The notes under the pieces: generated by a model
The model's input: only the letters and a program-made list of their open reading frames with translations
Database searches by the model: none
What the model was told of the DNA's origin: nothing
Translations under genes and position numbers: made by a program
In this document: piece after piece, positions 8,845-18,033 of the stretch
Numbering within the stretch: position 1 is the stretch's first letter
Layout: each line of letters begins with the position of its first letter
From: Amycolatopsis sp. FBCC-B4732
GTDB taxonomy: Bacteria; Actinomycetota; Actinomycetes; Mycobacteriales; Pseudonocardiaceae
DNA length: 64,000 bases
Assembly: GCF_023008405.1 (NCBI RefSeq)
Contig: NZ_CP095376.1
Location: 3,062,001 to 3,126,000 of the forward strand
Direction of reading: 5' to 3'

Positions 8845-9636
8845 GTGACGATGCCGTTGTATGCCTCTCCCGAGCAGCTGATGCGGGAGCGTTCCGAGCT
8901 GGCGCGCAAGGGCATCGCGCGCGGCCGGAGCGTGGTGGTGCTGAAGTACGCGGGCGGCGTGCTGTTCGTGGCGGAGAACCCGTCGGCGACGTTGCACAAG
9001 GTGTCCGAGATCTACGACCGCATCGGGTTCGCGGCGGTCGGGCGCTACAGCGAGTTCGAGAACCTGCGTGTGGCGGGCATCCGCCACGCCGACCTCAAGG
9101 GCTACCAGTACGACCGGCGCGACGTGAGCGCGCGGGCGCTGGCGAACGCGTACGCGGCGACGCTGGGCAGCATCTTCACCGAGCAGCTGAAGCCGTTCGA
9201 GGTCGAGGTCTGCGTCGCGGAGGTCGGCGCGAGCGCGGCGGAGGACCAGCTGTACCGGCTGACCTACGACGGCTCGATCTTCGACGAGCCGCAGTACGTG
9301 GTCATGGGCGGGCAGAACGAGAAGATCGCGGCGAAGCTGAAGGAAACCTTCGAAGACGGCCTGGACCTGCAGGCGGCGCTCGGCGTGGCGGTGGCCGCGC
9401 TGCGCACGCCGACCCAGCCGTCGACGGCGACGACGTCGTCTTCGTCCGGCTCGTCGACCGCGGCGGCGGCGAACGGCAACGGCGAAGCCGACCCGATCAA
9501 GCTGGAGGTGGCGGTCCTGGACCGCGACCGCCCGCGCCGCGCGTTCCGCCGCTTGACCGGCACAGCGCTGGACGCCTTGCTCCCGGTCCCGGACCCGGCG
9601 GGCGAGGAGCCGGAGGCGAAGCCGGAAGGCGAGTAA
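8845..9636 (+). CDS. prcA: 20S proteasome alpha subunit
   Basis: A 263-residue non-catalytic alpha subunit that forms the outer rings and the gate. The N-terminal [20 protein letters not shown] is the alpha-type gating segment and H0 helix, followed by [20 protein letters not shown]. The C-terminal 60 residues carry a Ser/Thr/Ala linker and an acidic tail that exceed the conserved fold. GTG 8845 is preferred to ATG 8851 because GGAG lies 8 nt upstream. The alpha ring pocket would accept the QYL tail of the Mpa encoded at the window start. Confidence 0.96.
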   Translation: MTMPLYASPEQLMRERSELARKGIARGRSVVVLKYAGGVLFVAENPSATLHKVSEIYDRIGFAAVGRYSEFENLRVAGIRHADLKGYQYDRRDVSARALANAYAATLGSIFTEQLKPFEVEVCVAEVGASAAEDQLYRLTYDGSIFDEPQYVVMGGQNEKIAAKLKETFEDGLDLQAALGVAVAALRTPTQPSTATTSSSSGSSTAAAANGNGEADPIKLEVAVLDRDRPRRAFRRLTGTALDALLPVPDPAGEEPEAKPEGE

Positions 9637-9646
9637 CTCAGAAGCA

Positions 9647-9685
9647 CGGAAGCGGGGCGTGGCCGGTGGCCGCGCCCCGCTTCCG
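9647..9685. terminator. Bidirectional hairpin terminator after prcA
   Basis: The arms run from GGAAGCGGGGCGTGGCC to GGCCGCGCCCCGCTTCC, a near-perfect 17-bp stem with one G-U pair and a 3-nt loop. It separates convergent prcA and the methyltransferase gene, partly overlapping the latter's 3' side. Confidence 0.88.
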
Positions 9686-9688
9686 CGT

Positions 9689-10459
9689 TCAGCGGCGGGC
9701 GAAGGCGAGCAGGTGGGCGCTCGTGTCGACGAGGTGCGGGTCCCGTTCGGCGATCCGGGCCGCGCGCAGGGCCGGCTCGGCCAGGTCGTCGAAGCGGTCG
9801 AGGCCCGCGACGTCGAGCGCGGGCCAGGCGGGGCCTTCGACGCCGAAGACGGCCGTGCCGGTGAACCCCGCGTCCGAGACTTCGCCGTGGAGTTCGGTGG
9901 CGGTGTGCCAGTGGGTGGGGACGAACCCGGCGTGGCCGTCGTACGCGCCGGTGGTGATCACCGCCCGGATCGGCTCCTCCCGGTCCGGGGTGAGGGTGCC
10001 CGTGGTGGCGGTCTCCAGCAGGGACAGGTAGCGGCTGATGCCCGCGGCCACGAGGAGGCCGCCCGGGCGCAGCACCCGGCGGGCTTCGGCGAGCGCCCGA
10101 GCGCGGTCCGCCCGCTCGACGAGGTGGTACAGCGGACCGAGGAGCAGCACGGCGTCGCAGCGGGAACCCGCCACGGGCAGCGCGCGGGCGTCGGCGATCG
10201 CGGCGGTGACGCCGGGGTGCCGGCGTGCCTGGCCGGCGTGGGCCGGTACCGGGTCGAGCAGGTGCACCTCGTGCCCGTCGGCGGCCAGCCAGGCCGCGTG
10301 GACGCCGGTGCCGCCCCCGGCGTCGAGGACCCGGGCGCGCGGGGGCAGGAAGCGGCGGATCAGCTCCCGGGTGCGGAGGAACTCGAGCCTGCCGTGCGGG
10401 GTGCGGGTGAGGCGGCGGGCTTCGTCGGGTCCGGTGGCGTAGTGCGTCGCGAGGTCCAT
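9689..10459 (-). CDS. Class I SAM-dependent methyltransferase
   Basis: A 256-residue Rossmann-fold methyltransferase. Motif I is RVLDAGGGTGVHAAWLA, an acidic residue ends the second strand (HLLDPVP), and the post-motif RVLRPGGLLVAAG is typical of small-molecule methyltransferases. Substrate unknown. The start is ATG 10459; the longer in-frame extension runs into the esterase gene and looks non-coding. It is convergent with prcA across a strong terminator and follows the esterase gene by about 30 bp, so the two may be co-transcribed. Confidence 0.88.
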   Translation of the reverse strand: MDLATHYATGPDEARRLTRTPHGRLEFLRTRELIRRFLPPRARVLDAGGGTGVHAAWLAADGHEVHLLDPVPAHAGQARRHPGVTAAIADARALPVAGSRCDAVLLLGPLYHLVERADRARALAEARRVLRPGGLLVAAGISRYLSLLETATTGTLTPDREEPIRAVITTGAYDGHAGFVPTHWHTATELHGEVSDAGFTGTAVFGVEGPAWPALDVAGLDRFDDLAEPALRAARIAERDPHLVDTSAHLLAFARR

Positions 10460-10490
10460 GCTCCAGGGTCCCGGGCGGCGCAACCGGCTT

Positions 10491-11690
10491 TCACGACGTC
10501 GCGGGGGAGGCCCGGAAGTTCTGGTCGGCGAACGCCAGCAGGTACGGCAGCGTCGCCCGCGCCGTGTGCCAGGTGTGGTTGAAGCCGCGCTCGGCGTGCA
10601 CCACCGCCTCCTGGCCCCTCGCACGCAGGGCGTCCGCGATGCGGCGGGCCGTCGTCACGTCGGTCGGTGCGCCGGTGCCGACCGCCAGCATCACCGAGAC
10701 CGGCGCGGTGAACTTCATGGTCGGCAGGTAGCGGCGCGGGGTGTTGGCGGCGATCACGGCCTGGTTGCCGGCCAGGATGCCGACCGAGTCGTTGAGGTCG
10801 TCGTAGGGCAGGGCGATCACCAGGGTCGCGAACTCGTCGACGTGGTGCAGCCCGATGTTCAGCGCGCCGAAGCCGCCGCCGGACATGCCGCCCAGCGCGC
10901 GGTGGCCGCGGTCGGCGAGGGTGCGGTAGTGGTGGTCGACGGCCGGGACCACGGTCGCCGTCAGGTACGTCTCCAGCTGGGGGCCGTTCGGGACGTCGAG
11001 GCACTCCCAGTCGGTGCTGGGGACGCCGGCGGTCAGGTCGACGCTGACCACGATCATCGGTTCGATGACGCCGGCCTGCTGCAGCGCCAGGAGCGTCCCG
11101 GGCGCGTCGCCGGAGGTGAGCCAGTCGCGGGGGCCGCCGAACGGGTAGCCGTGGATGAGGTAGACGACCGGGTAGCGGCGGGCGGTGTCCTTGTCGTAGC
11201 CCGGCGGCAGGACGACGTAGTTGCTGCCCGACGGGACGCCGTGCGCGGGGTCGGGCACGTTCAGCACGTCGACGCGCTGGCCGGCGCCCGTGGTCGCGGT
11301 CCCGGTCGCCGTGCTGGGCCGCGGCGCCGACGGGGCTTCCTTGCCGTCGTCGAGCAGGCGCCCGGCCAGGTTCACCGGCCCGGGGCCCCTCTGGAGCAGG
11401 CGTGCGAGGTCGTCGGACGTGCGGACGTACCCGACGTAGCTGTTCAGCGCGGTCACCGCGGCGAGCAGCAGGAGCACGCCGAACGCGGTGAACCCCCAGC
11501 GCCGCACCCGGCGGCGGTACCAGAGCGCGACGACCACGGCGAGCACGGCGACGGCGGCCGAAGCGAGGGCCAGCCAGATGAACGGTGACTCGAGCGGGCC
11601 CAGGTCGCGGGCCCGGGCGGTCACGTCGCCCGGCAGCACCGGATCGGTGGCGGCGCCGTGAAAGGCGCGCGCCACCCCGTGCCCGTCCAT
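10491..11690 (-). CDS. Membrane-anchored alpha/beta-hydrolase, esterase-D/antigen-85-like
   Basis: A 399-residue protein with two N-terminal transmembrane helices (about residues 37-57 and 66-85) and an extracytoplasmic hydrolase domain. The nucleophile elbow is GMSGGGFG; the catalytic His lies in GFNHTWHTA; PVVYLIHGYPFGGPRDW supplies the oxyanion-hole strand. Such proteins are esterases or mycolyltransferase-like enzymes acting at the envelope; which applies here cannot be told. The start ATG 11690 places a short cytoplasmic segment before the first helix. It is followed by the methyltransferase gene on the same strand. Confidence 0.87.
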   Translation of the reverse strand: MDGHGVARAFHGAATDPVLPGDVTARARDLGPLESPFIWLALASAAVAVLAVVVALWYRRRVRRWGFTAFGVLLLLAAVTALNSYVGYVRTSDDLARLLQRGPGPVNLAGRLLDDGKEAPSAPRPSTATGTATTGAGQRVDVLNVPDPAHGVPSGSNYVVLPPGYDKDTARRYPVVYLIHGYPFGGPRDWLTSGDAPGTLLALQQAGVIEPMIVVSVDLTAGVPSTDWECLDVPNGPQLETYLTATVVPAVDHHYRTLADRGHRALGGMSGGGFGALNIGLHHVDEFATLVIALPYDDLNDSVGILAGNQAVIAANTPRRYLPTMKFTAPVSVMLAVGTGAPTDVTTARRIADALRARGQEAVVHAERGFNHTWHTARATLPYLLAFADQNFRASPATS

Positions 11691-11793
11691 CTCGTCCCCG
11701 CTCGTCCCCTGGCCACGGGCATGATCGCCCGCATCTCGATCACGAAGCTAGCCAGCGGTGCCTGTGGGTTCGTTGAGAGAAGGTAAAGCGCCG

Positions 11794-13278
11794 TTAAAGC
11801 CGGTAGATGGTGAGCGCGCTCGGGCGGGACCGGAAGCGGAACCGGTTGCCGAGCGGGCCGACTTCGCCGTCGGTGGCGACGCGGCGGTGGCCGTCGAGCA
11901 GTTCGACGTCCAGTTCGGGCAGGTCGAGCTCCTGGTAGACGTGGCTGGCGGCCAGCGTGCGCGTGAGCATCGCGGCCAGGAACCGGGCGCGCGAGTACGG
12001 CAGGTCGGCGCGCAGGTACCGGATGTCCAGCAGGCCCGTGTCGAGCGCGGGCCGCCGGCTGGGGGCGAACCCCTTCGGCGCGTACGTCCCGTTGCCGACG
12101 AAGAGCAGCCACACCTGCGTGAGCTTCCCGTTGAGCCGGACGGTCAGCGGCTTGGCGTGCCGCAGCGTCCGGGTCAGCGCGATCGCCGCCGACGGCCACT
12201 TGGGGTGCTTCTCCTGGAGCTTCTCCCGCAGCCGCACCATCTCCGGGTAGCCGCCGAGGCTGGCGGTGTTGACGAACCAGCGATGCGCGGTGTCTCCGTC
12301 GCTTTCCTCGATCTCCACCTCGCCGAGGTCGATGCCGACGGCGTTGCCGAGCTCGGTCGCGGCGTCCGCGTCGGGCATGGAGCTGACGCCGACGTCGCGG
12401 GCGAAGTGGTTGAGCGTGCCCGCCGGGATCAGGGCGAGCGGCAGGTCGCGTTCGGCGGCGACCGCGGCGACCGCGGCGACGGTGCCGTCGCCGCCCGCGA
12501 CACCGAGCGCGCGGACCGTCCCGCGGGCGTCGATCTCGCTCTCGAGCTGGGCGATCAGGTCCTGCTCGGGGTCCGGGTAGAGGATCTCGGCCTTCGGCCA
12601 GGCGTGCCGGGCGTCCTCGGTCGGGTCCTGGCCGTCGATCCCGGACTTCGGGTTGACCAGCACGAGCATGTCGTCGCCGTCGACCATCTCGGGCGCGTCG
12701 GCGTCGTGGGCCGTGCGCGCGGGGACGTCGTCGTGCAGCGGCCACCAGTGCCGGGTGGCCAGGCCCACCCCGGTGCCGATGGCCAGGCCGACGCCGACGT
12801 CGGAGGGCCAGTGCACCCCGGTGTGCACCCGCGAGTAGGCGACGGCCAGCGCCAGCGGGGCCACGGCGAGCCCGGCGCGCGGCGACTCCAGCGCCACCGC
12901 CGTCGCGAACGCGGCCGCGGACGCCGAGTGCCCGGACGGGAACGACGACGAGGTCGGGCGTTTCCGCAGGCGGCGGTGCATGGGCACTTCTTCCTCGGCG
13001 GGGCGGCGGCGCGGGAACAACGGCTTCCCGATGAGGTTCGCGACGGCGCTGGCACCGGCGATCGCGACGACCCCGCGCAGCGCGGCCCGCCTGGTGGGGC
13101 CCTTCCGCGCGGCCAGCAGCGCCGCGACGCCCCACCACAGGCGGGACTTGTTCGCCGATCTGGACAGCACCATCAGCGCGTCGTCGGCCTTGGTGGCCGG
13201 TAGCGAGGCGCTGCGGTGCATCAGGGCGCGGTCGGTGCGCCCGACCCGCCGGAAGGCCTGGATGAGCTGGTGTGTCAA
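11794..13278 (-). CDS. Fusion of PAP2 lipid phosphatase and diacylglycerol-kinase-like domain
   Basis: A 494-residue two-domain enzyme. The N-terminal half has the PAP2 phosphatase motifs: K85 to RRRP93, PSGH at 114-117, and SR149-150 with H156 and D160. The C-terminal half has the lipid-kinase motifs GGDGT (262-266) and PAGTLNHFA (285-293). PAP2 would remove a lipid phosphate and the kinase domain would add one, so the protein may interconvert phosphatidate-like lipids or recycle a polyprenol carrier; that is inference. It is divergent from pafA, with about 140 bp between the starts. Confidence 0.9.
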   Translation of the reverse strand: MTHQLIQAFRRVGRTDRALMHRSASLPATKADDALMVLSRSANKSRLWWGVAALLAARKGPTRRAALRGVVAIAGASAVANLIGKPLFPRRRPAEEEVPMHRRLRKRPTSSSFPSGHSASAAAFATAVALESPRAGLAVAPLALAVAYSRVHTGVHWPSDVGVGLAIGTGVGLATRHWWPLHDDVPARTAHDADAPEMVDGDDMLVLVNPKSGIDGQDPTEDARHAWPKAEILYPDPEQDLIAQLESEIDARGTVRALGVAGGDGTVAAVAAVAAERDLPLALIPAGTLNHFARDVGVSSMPDADAATELGNAVGIDLGEVEIEESDGDTAHRWFVNTASLGGYPEMVRLREKLQEKHPKWPSAAIALTRTLRHAKPLTVRLNGKLTQVWLLFVGNGTYAPKGFAPSRRPALDTGLLDIRYLRADLPYSRARFLAAMLTRTLAASHVYQELDLPELDVELLDGHRRVATDGEVGPLGNRFRFRSRPSALTIYRL

Positions 13279-13408
13279 GGAGTCGCCTTCCCCGGTACGT
13301 CAAGAGCAGTGCTCCAATCGTGCCTGAATCGGGGAGTTTTCACCGTCTGTGGCATACCGGGGGCGTGTCGACGCCCGAACGGCGCACCGTCGAAGGGGGT
13401 CCAGCGCC

Positions 13409-13414
13409 TACTCT
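13409..13414 (+). promoter_or_regulatory. -10-like hexamer before pafA
   Basis: TACTCT ends 6 nt before ATG 13421, compatible with a leaderless pafA message. Confidence 0.45.
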
Positions 13415-13420
13415 GGTGGA

Positions 13421-14779
13421 ATGCAGCGGCGGATCTTTGGCATCGAGACCGAGTTCGGGGTCACGTGCACCTTCCACGGACAGCGCAGGCTCTCGCCCGA
13501 CGAGGTGGCGCGCTACCTCTTCCGGCGGGTCGTGTCCTGGGGACGCTCATCGAACGTCTTCCTGTCGAACGGCTCACGGCTCTACCTGGACGTCGGGTCG
13601 CACCCCGAGTACGCGACGGCCGAGTGCGACGACCTCGTCCAGCTGGTCACGCACGACAAGGCCGGGGAGCGCATCCTCGAGGACCTGCTGGTCGACGCCG
13701 AACGGCGGCTCGCCGACGAGGGCATCGGCGGCGACATCTTCCTGTTCAAGAACAACACCGACTCCGCGGGCAACTCCTACGGCTGCCACGAGAACTACCT
13801 GGTGACCCGCGCGGGTGAGTTCTCCCGGATCGCGGATGTGCTCCTGCCCTTCCTGGTGACCCGGCAGCTCATCTGCGGCGCCGGGAAGGTGCTCCAGACG
13901 CCGCGCGGGGCGGTCTACTGCCTCTCCCAGCGTGCGGAACACATCTGGGAGGGCGTCTCGAGCGCGACCACCCGCTCGCGGCCGATCATCAACACCCGCG
14001 ACGAGCCGCACGCCGACGCCGAGCGCTACCGGCGCCTGCACGTCATCGTCGGCGACTCGAACATGGCCGAGCCGACGACCATGCTCAAGGTCGGCTCGGC
14101 GAACCTGGTGCTCGAGATGATCGAGGCCGGCGTCCAGTTCCGCGACTTCACCCTGGACAACCCGATCCGGGCGATCCGCGAGATCAGCCACGACCTCACC
14201 GGCCGCCGCCAGGTGCGCCTCGCCGGCGGGCGCGAGGCGTCGGCGCTGGACATCCAGCGCGAATACCACGCCCGGGCCGTCCAGCACCTCAAGGAGAACG
14301 GCACGACGCCGGCGAACGAGCGCGTGATCGAGCTGTGGGGCAGGGCGCTCGACGCGGTCGAGCAGCAGGACTTCGGCAAGATCGACACCGAGATCGACTG
14401 GGCGATCAAGCACCGGCTGGTCGAGCGCTACCGGCACAAGCACGACCTCGACCTGTCCAGCCCGCGGATCGCGCAGCTCGACCTCGCCTACCATGACATC
14501 CGCCGCGGCCGGGGCATCTTCGACCTGCTGCAGCGCAAGGGCCTGGTCCGCCGGGTCACCGACGACGGCGAGATCGAGGCCGCCAAGGACACCCCGCCCC
14601 AGACGACCCGCGCGAAGCTGCGCGGCGACTTCATCGCCGCCGCCCAGGCCGCGGGCCGCGACTTCACGGTCGACTGGGTGCACCTGAAGCTGAACGACCA
14701 GGCCCAGCGCACGGTCCTGTGCAAGGACCCGTTCCGCTCGGTCGACGAGCGCGTGGAACGCCTGATCAGCTCGCTCTAG
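13421..14779 (+). CDS. pafA: PafA, Pup-protein ligase
   Basis: A 452-residue ligase, the same length as the M. tuberculosis enzyme, that uses ATP to join the C-terminal Glu of Pup to substrate lysines. It opens [16 protein letters not shown], and the catalytic Asp is D57 in [17 protein letters not shown], the exact position of the mycobacterial residue. [19 protein letters not shown] matches its paralogue Dop. An upstream extension to 13349 is open but would spoil this alignment, so ATG 13421 is used. It is 3.8 kb from prcA, and pafB-pafC lie 3.3 kb downstream. Confidence 0.97.
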   Translation: MQRRIFGIETEFGVTCTFHGQRRLSPDEVARYLFRRVVSWGRSSNVFLSNGSRLYLDVGSHPEYATAECDDLVQLVTHDKAGERILEDLLVDAERRLADEGIGGDIFLFKNNTDSAGNSYGCHENYLVTRAGEFSRIADVLLPFLVTRQLICGAGKVLQTPRGAVYCLSQRAEHIWEGVSSATTRSRPIINTRDEPHADAERYRRLHVIVGDSNMAEPTTMLKVGSANLVLEMIEAGVQFRDFTLDNPIRAIREISHDLTGRRQVRLAGGREASALDIQREYHARAVQHLKENGTTPANERVIELWGRALDAVEQQDFGKIDTEIDWAIKHRLVERYRHKHDLDLSSPRIAQLDLAYHDIRRGRGIFDLLQRKGLVRRVTDDGEIEAAKDTPPQTTRAKLRGDFIAAAQAAGRDFTVDWVHLKLNDQAQRTVLCKDPFRSVDERVERLISSL

Positions 14780-14784
14780 TCCGG

Positions 14785-14827
14785 CGCACCCGCCCGGTGT
14801 CCCTACGAAAGTCGCCGGGCGGGTGCG
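14785..14827 (+). terminator. Hairpin terminator after pafA
   Basis: CGCACCCGCCCGG (14785-14797) pairs perfectly with CCGGGCGGGTGCG (14815-14827). It lies 5 bp past the pafA stop and just upstream of the next gene's ATG. A GTG at 14823 inside the right arm is therefore an unlikely start. Confidence 0.8.
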
Positions 14828-14840
14828 GCAGGATCGCCTC

Positions 14841-15866
14841 ATGCGTGTCGTGCTGCTCGTGCTCGCCCTGCTGGTCTCCGTCGCGGCACCGGCTTCGGCG
14901 GGGGAGCACCCGCCGAAGTGGGAGCTGAAACCGACCGGCGTCACCGCTCAGTTCCGCGGCCTCTCCGCGGTCAGCGCCCGCGTCGCGTGGGTCAGCGGGA
15001 CCCAGGGGACCGTCCTGCGCACCACCGACGGCGGGGCCACCTGGAAGTCCGTCGGGCCGCCCGGCACCGAGACCCTCCAGTTCCGCGACATCGAGGCCTT
15101 CGACGCCGACCACGCCGTGACGCTGTCGATCGGTCCCGGCACCGATTCACGCGTCTACCGGACCGACGACGGCGGTGCGCACTGGCGCCTTGCGTTCCAG
15201 AACACCGACGCGGCCGCGTTCTACGACTGCCTCGCCTTCTTCGACCCGTGGCGCGGCCTGGCGATGAGCGACCCGGTCGACGGGCACTTCCGCGTGCAGG
15301 CCACCTTCGACGGCGGCCGCAGCTGGCGGCAGGTCCCCGACAGCGGCTTCCCGCCCGCCCTGCCCGGCGAGGCGGGCTTCGCGGCCAGCGGTCAGTGCAT
15401 CACCACCTCGGGGCCGTTCGACGCCTGGCTCGCGACCGGCGGCGGTGCCACCGCCCGCGTCCTGCACTCCGGTGACGGCGGCCGCCACTGGACCGCCTCC
15501 GGCACGCCGTTGCCGAGCAGTCCCTCGGCGGGCGTGTTCGCCCTCGCCTTCCGCTCGCTGTCACAGGGGGTCGCGATCGGCGGCGACTTCGCGAGCCCGG
15601 ACGCGCCCGGCCCGGCCGTCGCGCTGACCCGCGACCGCGGCCGCACCTGGACCACCCCGGGGCAGTACCCCGCCGGGTACCGCTCCGGGCTGGCCTGGCG
15701 CGGCGGGACCGTGCTCGCGGTCGGCCCCGGTGGCAGCGACCTCAGCCCCGACGGCGGCCGGCACTGGACCCGGTTCGACGACGGCAGCTTCGACAGCGTC
15801 GACTGCGCCGGCGCGGCCTGCTGGGCCAGTGGTGTCCAAGGCCGCGTCGCCCGCCTGAGCCGCTAG
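14841..15866 (+). CDS. Secreted Asp-box (BNR) beta-propeller protein
   Basis: A 341-residue protein with a Sec signal peptide (MRVVLLVLALLVSVAAPASA, cleavage before GEH). The mature part has six Asp-box-like motifs of the form S/TxDxGxxW: TTDGGATW, RTDDGGAHW, TFDGGRSW, SGDGGRHW, TRDRGRTW and SPDGGRHW. This pattern marks sialidase-like or YCF48/Hcf136-like six-bladed propellers; no sialidase arginine triad is obvious, so binding or scaffolding is as likely as hydrolysis. AGGA lies upstream of the ATG. Its stop overlaps that of the convergent SDR gene. Confidence 0.85.
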   Translation: MRVVLLVLALLVSVAAPASAGEHPPKWELKPTGVTAQFRGLSAVSARVAWVSGTQGTVLRTTDGGATWKSVGPPGTETLQFRDIEAFDADHAVTLSIGPGTDSRVYRTDDGGAHWRLAFQNTDAAAFYDCLAFFDPWRGLAMSDPVDGHFRVQATFDGGRSWRQVPDSGFPPALPGEAGFAASGQCITTSGPFDAWLATGGGATARVLHSGDGGRHWTASGTPLPSSPSAGVFALAFRSLSQGVAIGGDFASPDAPGPAVALTRDRGRTWTTPGQYPAGYRSGLAWRGGTVLAVGPGGSDLSPDGGRHWTRFDDGSFDSVDCAGAACWASGVQGRVARLSR

Positions 15867-16561
15867 AGCACCTGGCCGGTCGGGCGGACCATGATCTCGT
15901 TGACGTCGACCGAGGGCGGCTGCTGGAGGGCGTACAGCACCGCGCGGGCGACGTCCCCGGCCGCCAGCATCGGCTTCGTGCGCTGCTCGTCGGTGAGGAT
16001 GTCGGTGTCGGTGATGCCCGGGTTGATCAGCGTGACCCGGACGCCGGTGCCGACGGCCTCCTCACGGATCGCGCCCGCCATCCCGGTCACCGCCCACTTC
16101 GTCGCCGAGTAGAGGCTGGCGTTGCGGATGTAGCGGCCCGCGACCGAGCCGGTGATCAGCAGGTGCCCGGCGGTTCCCTTCAGCGCGGGCAGCACCGCGC
16201 GGGCGGTGTAGGCGGCGCCGAGGACGTTGGTGCGCACCATCTCCTCCCACGCCCGCGGATCGGGGTCGTCGTCGCCGAAGAACGACGTCCCGACGCCGAT
16301 CCCGGCGTTGGCGAAGGCCGCGTCGAGCCGCCCGAACCGCTCGACGGCCCGCGTGACGGCCCCGGAGACGCTCGGCCAGTCGCCGACGTCGGCGCCGAGC
16401 GCGAGGGCCCGGTCTTCGCCCAGCTCGGCGGCGAGCGCCGTGACGGACTCGGCCCTGCGCGCCACGAGCGCGACCTTGAACCCGGCTTCGGCGGCCAGCC
16501 GCGCGGTGGCGGCGCCGAGCCCGCGCGAGGCACCGGTGATGAGGAGTACGCGATCATCCAT
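15863..16561 (-). CDS. Short-chain dehydrogenase/reductase
   Basis: A 232-residue classical SDR. The cofactor motif is TGASRGLG near the N-terminus, NAG occurs in FANAGIG, and the catalytic Ser-Tyr-Lys set is GSVAG with YSATK. The Arg-rich strand after the first Rossmann unit (VARRAES) suggests NADP preference. Substrate unknown. It lies just downstream of the quinone-reductase-like gene on the same strand (10 bp), so both may answer to the HxlR regulator divergent from that operon. Confidence 0.92.
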   Translation of the reverse strand: MDDRVLLITGASRGLGAATARLAAEAGFKVALVARRAESVTALAAELGEDRALALGADVGDWPSVSGAVTRAVERFGRLDAAFANAGIGVGTSFFGDDDPDPRAWEEMVRTNVLGAAYTARAVLPALKGTAGHLLITGSVAGRYIRNASLYSATKWAVTGMAGAIREEAVGTGVRVTLINPGITDTDILTDEQRTKPMLAAGDVARAVLYALQQPPSVDVNEIMVRPTGQVL

Positions 16562-16571
16562 GCCGTCCAGG

Positions 16572-17498
16572 CTAGGGAGTCAGGACGAGCCTGCCACGCA
16601 CCCCGCCCGCGGCCAGCCGTTCGTGCGCTTCCGGGGCTTTCTCGAGCGGGAGGACGCCGGCGACCCGTGGCCGGAGGGTCGTGGCCAGCCCGGCGAGCCG
16701 TTCGCCGTCGGCGCGGATCCACACGGTGCGGACGCGGACGCCGCGCAGCGGGATCGGGGCGGCCCCGGCGGCGAAAGCGACGAACTCGCCGCCGCCCCGG
16801 ACGGCGTCGAGCGCGTCCAGCCCGAGGAGCGCGGTGTCGAGGACGGCGTCCACCCCGCCGGGGACCAGAGCTCGCACGCGTTCACCGAGGTCCCGGCCGC
16901 GCGGGACGAACTCGTCGGCGCCGAACCCCCGGACGATGGCCTCGTCGGCTTCGCCCGCGACGGCGACGACCTGGCGCCCCCGGGCGTGCGCGAGGGCGAC
17001 GGCGTACCCGCCGACCGCGCCCGCCGCCCCGGTGACCAGCACGGCCCCGGCGCTCTCGACGAGGTCGAGCGCCTGGGCCGCGGTCAGCGCGTTGAGCGGG
17101 AGGGTGGCGGCTTCGACGGGGGAGACGCCAGGGGGCGCGAGAGCGACGGCGGAGGCGTCGAGAACGACGTAGTCGGCGTAGGCGCCGAGCGGGAGCGCGA
17201 TCCGGTCGCGCAGGCCGAGCACGGTGTCCCCGGGCCGGAACCGCGCGCCCGGGCCGGCGGCGTCGACGTCACCCGCGACGTCCCAGCCCAGGCCGAGCAC
17301 CTCCCGCGGCGGGATCACGCCCGCTGCGGTCAGGATCCCGGCCCGCGTCGCGAGGTCGACCGGGTTGACCGCGGCCGCCGCCACCCGGATCCGCACCTGC
17401 CCCGGACCCGGCTCCGGCACCGGGACTTCAGCCACCTCCAGTACCGCCGGGCCACCGAACCGCCGGACCACCACCGCGCGCATCCTCTGCTCCCTCAC
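16572..17498 (-). CDS. Medium-chain NADP-dependent alcohol dehydrogenase/quinone oxidoreductase
   Basis: A 308-residue zinc-free MDR protein of the quinone oxidoreductase type. It shows the GroES-like N-terminal domain (VAAAAVNPVDLATRAG), the nucleotide motif VTGAAGAVGGYAVALA and no structural Cys cluster. GTG 17498 is chosen over ATG 17483 because AAGGAGGT lies 6 nt before it. It is divergent from an HxlR-type regulator, a common pairing in which the regulator senses electrophiles or quinones and controls the reductase. Confidence 0.9.
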   Translation of the reverse strand: MREQRMRAVVVRRFGGPAVLEVAEVPVPEPGPGQVRIRVAAAAVNPVDLATRAGILTAAGVIPPREVLGLGWDVAGDVDAAGPGARFRPGDTVLGLRDRIALPLGAYADYVVLDASAVALAPPGVSPVEAATLPLNALTAAQALDLVESAGAVLVTGAAGAVGGYAVALAHARGRQVVAVAGEADEAIVRGFGADEFVPRGRDLGERVRALVPGGVDAVLDTALLGLDALDAVRGGGEFVAFAAGAAPIPLRGVRVRTVWIRADGERLAGLATTLRPRVAGVLPLEKAPEAHERLAAGGVRGRLVLTP

Positions 17499-17530
17499 GA
17501 TCGGACCTCCTTCCCCGCGACCGTATGGGG

Positions 17531-17556
17531 AGCTACTCTCCAACGGGAAGTACGCA
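17531..17556. promoter_or_regulatory. Possible HxlR operator in the divergent gap
   Basis: The 93-bp gap between the MDR and HxlR genes contains TACT (17534-17537) and AGTA (17549-17552) as an inverted pair with an 11-bp spacer. HxlR-family operators often have TACT/AGTA-type half-sites. The match is short and could be chance. Confidence 0.25.
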
Positions 17557-17591
17557 CTCGCAGGTTCCCCCCGTACCAGGAGGTTCGCCCG

Positions 17592-18023
17592 GTGCCCACG
17601 CGCACGGCGGAACAGCGGCGGCACGCCGAAAAGGCCGCCTACGACGCCTACCTCGCCGCCTGCCCGACCCGGAAGCTGCTGGACGAGATCGCCGGCAAGT
17701 GGGTCAGCCTGATCCTGGTCGCGCTCGGTGACGGGCCGCAGCGCTACAGCGACCTTTCGCGGCGCATCGCCGGCGTCAGCCAGAAGATGCTCACCCAGAC
17801 CCTGCGGGTGCTCGAACGCGACGGTCTCGTGCACCGCGAGGTGACGCCTTCGGTTCCCGTCCGCGTCGACTATTCCCTTACGCCACTGGGGGAATCGCTG
17901 CGCGCGCTGGTGGCCGGGTTCAAGGACTGGGCGGAGGCGAACTTCGACGCCGTCGACGCCGCGCGCACCGATTACGACGCGCGTACACCGGACCTCACGA
18001 TCGGGCCGGGCGGCGCGGGCTAG
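17592..18023 (+). CDS. HxlR-family transcriptional regulator
   Basis: A 143-residue winged-helix protein. The conserved family opening is seen as CPTRKLLDEIAGKWVSLILV, with the Cys just before helix 1, and the recognition region is RRIAGVSQKMLTQTLRVLER, followed by the wing HREVTPSVPVRVDYSLT. The near-N-terminal Cys is the redox-sensing residue in YodB/HypR-type members, so quinone or electrophile sensing is plausible. GTG 17592 follows AGGAGG by 8 nt. It is divergent from the MDR gene and ends 10 bp before pafB. Confidence 0.92.
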   Translation: MPTRTAEQRRHAEKAAYDAYLAACPTRKLLDEIAGKWVSLILVALGDGPQRYSDLSRRIAGVSQKMLTQTLRVLERDGLVHREVTPSVPVRVDYSLTPLGESLRALVAGFKDWAEANFDAVDAARTDYDARTPDLTIGPGGAG

Positions 18024-18026
18024 GCT
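18021..18026 (+). promoter_or_regulatory. -10-like hexamer before pafB
   Basis: TAGGCT overlaps the HxlR stop codon and ends 7 nt before GTG 18034, the spacing of a leaderless pafB transcript. Confidence 0.5.
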
Positions 18027-18033
18027 CTACCGG

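Noticed and set aside
13349..13420. An upstream start for pafA
   Set aside because: ATG 13421 gives 452 residues with catalytic D57 at the expected place, and the extension is not conserved in kind.
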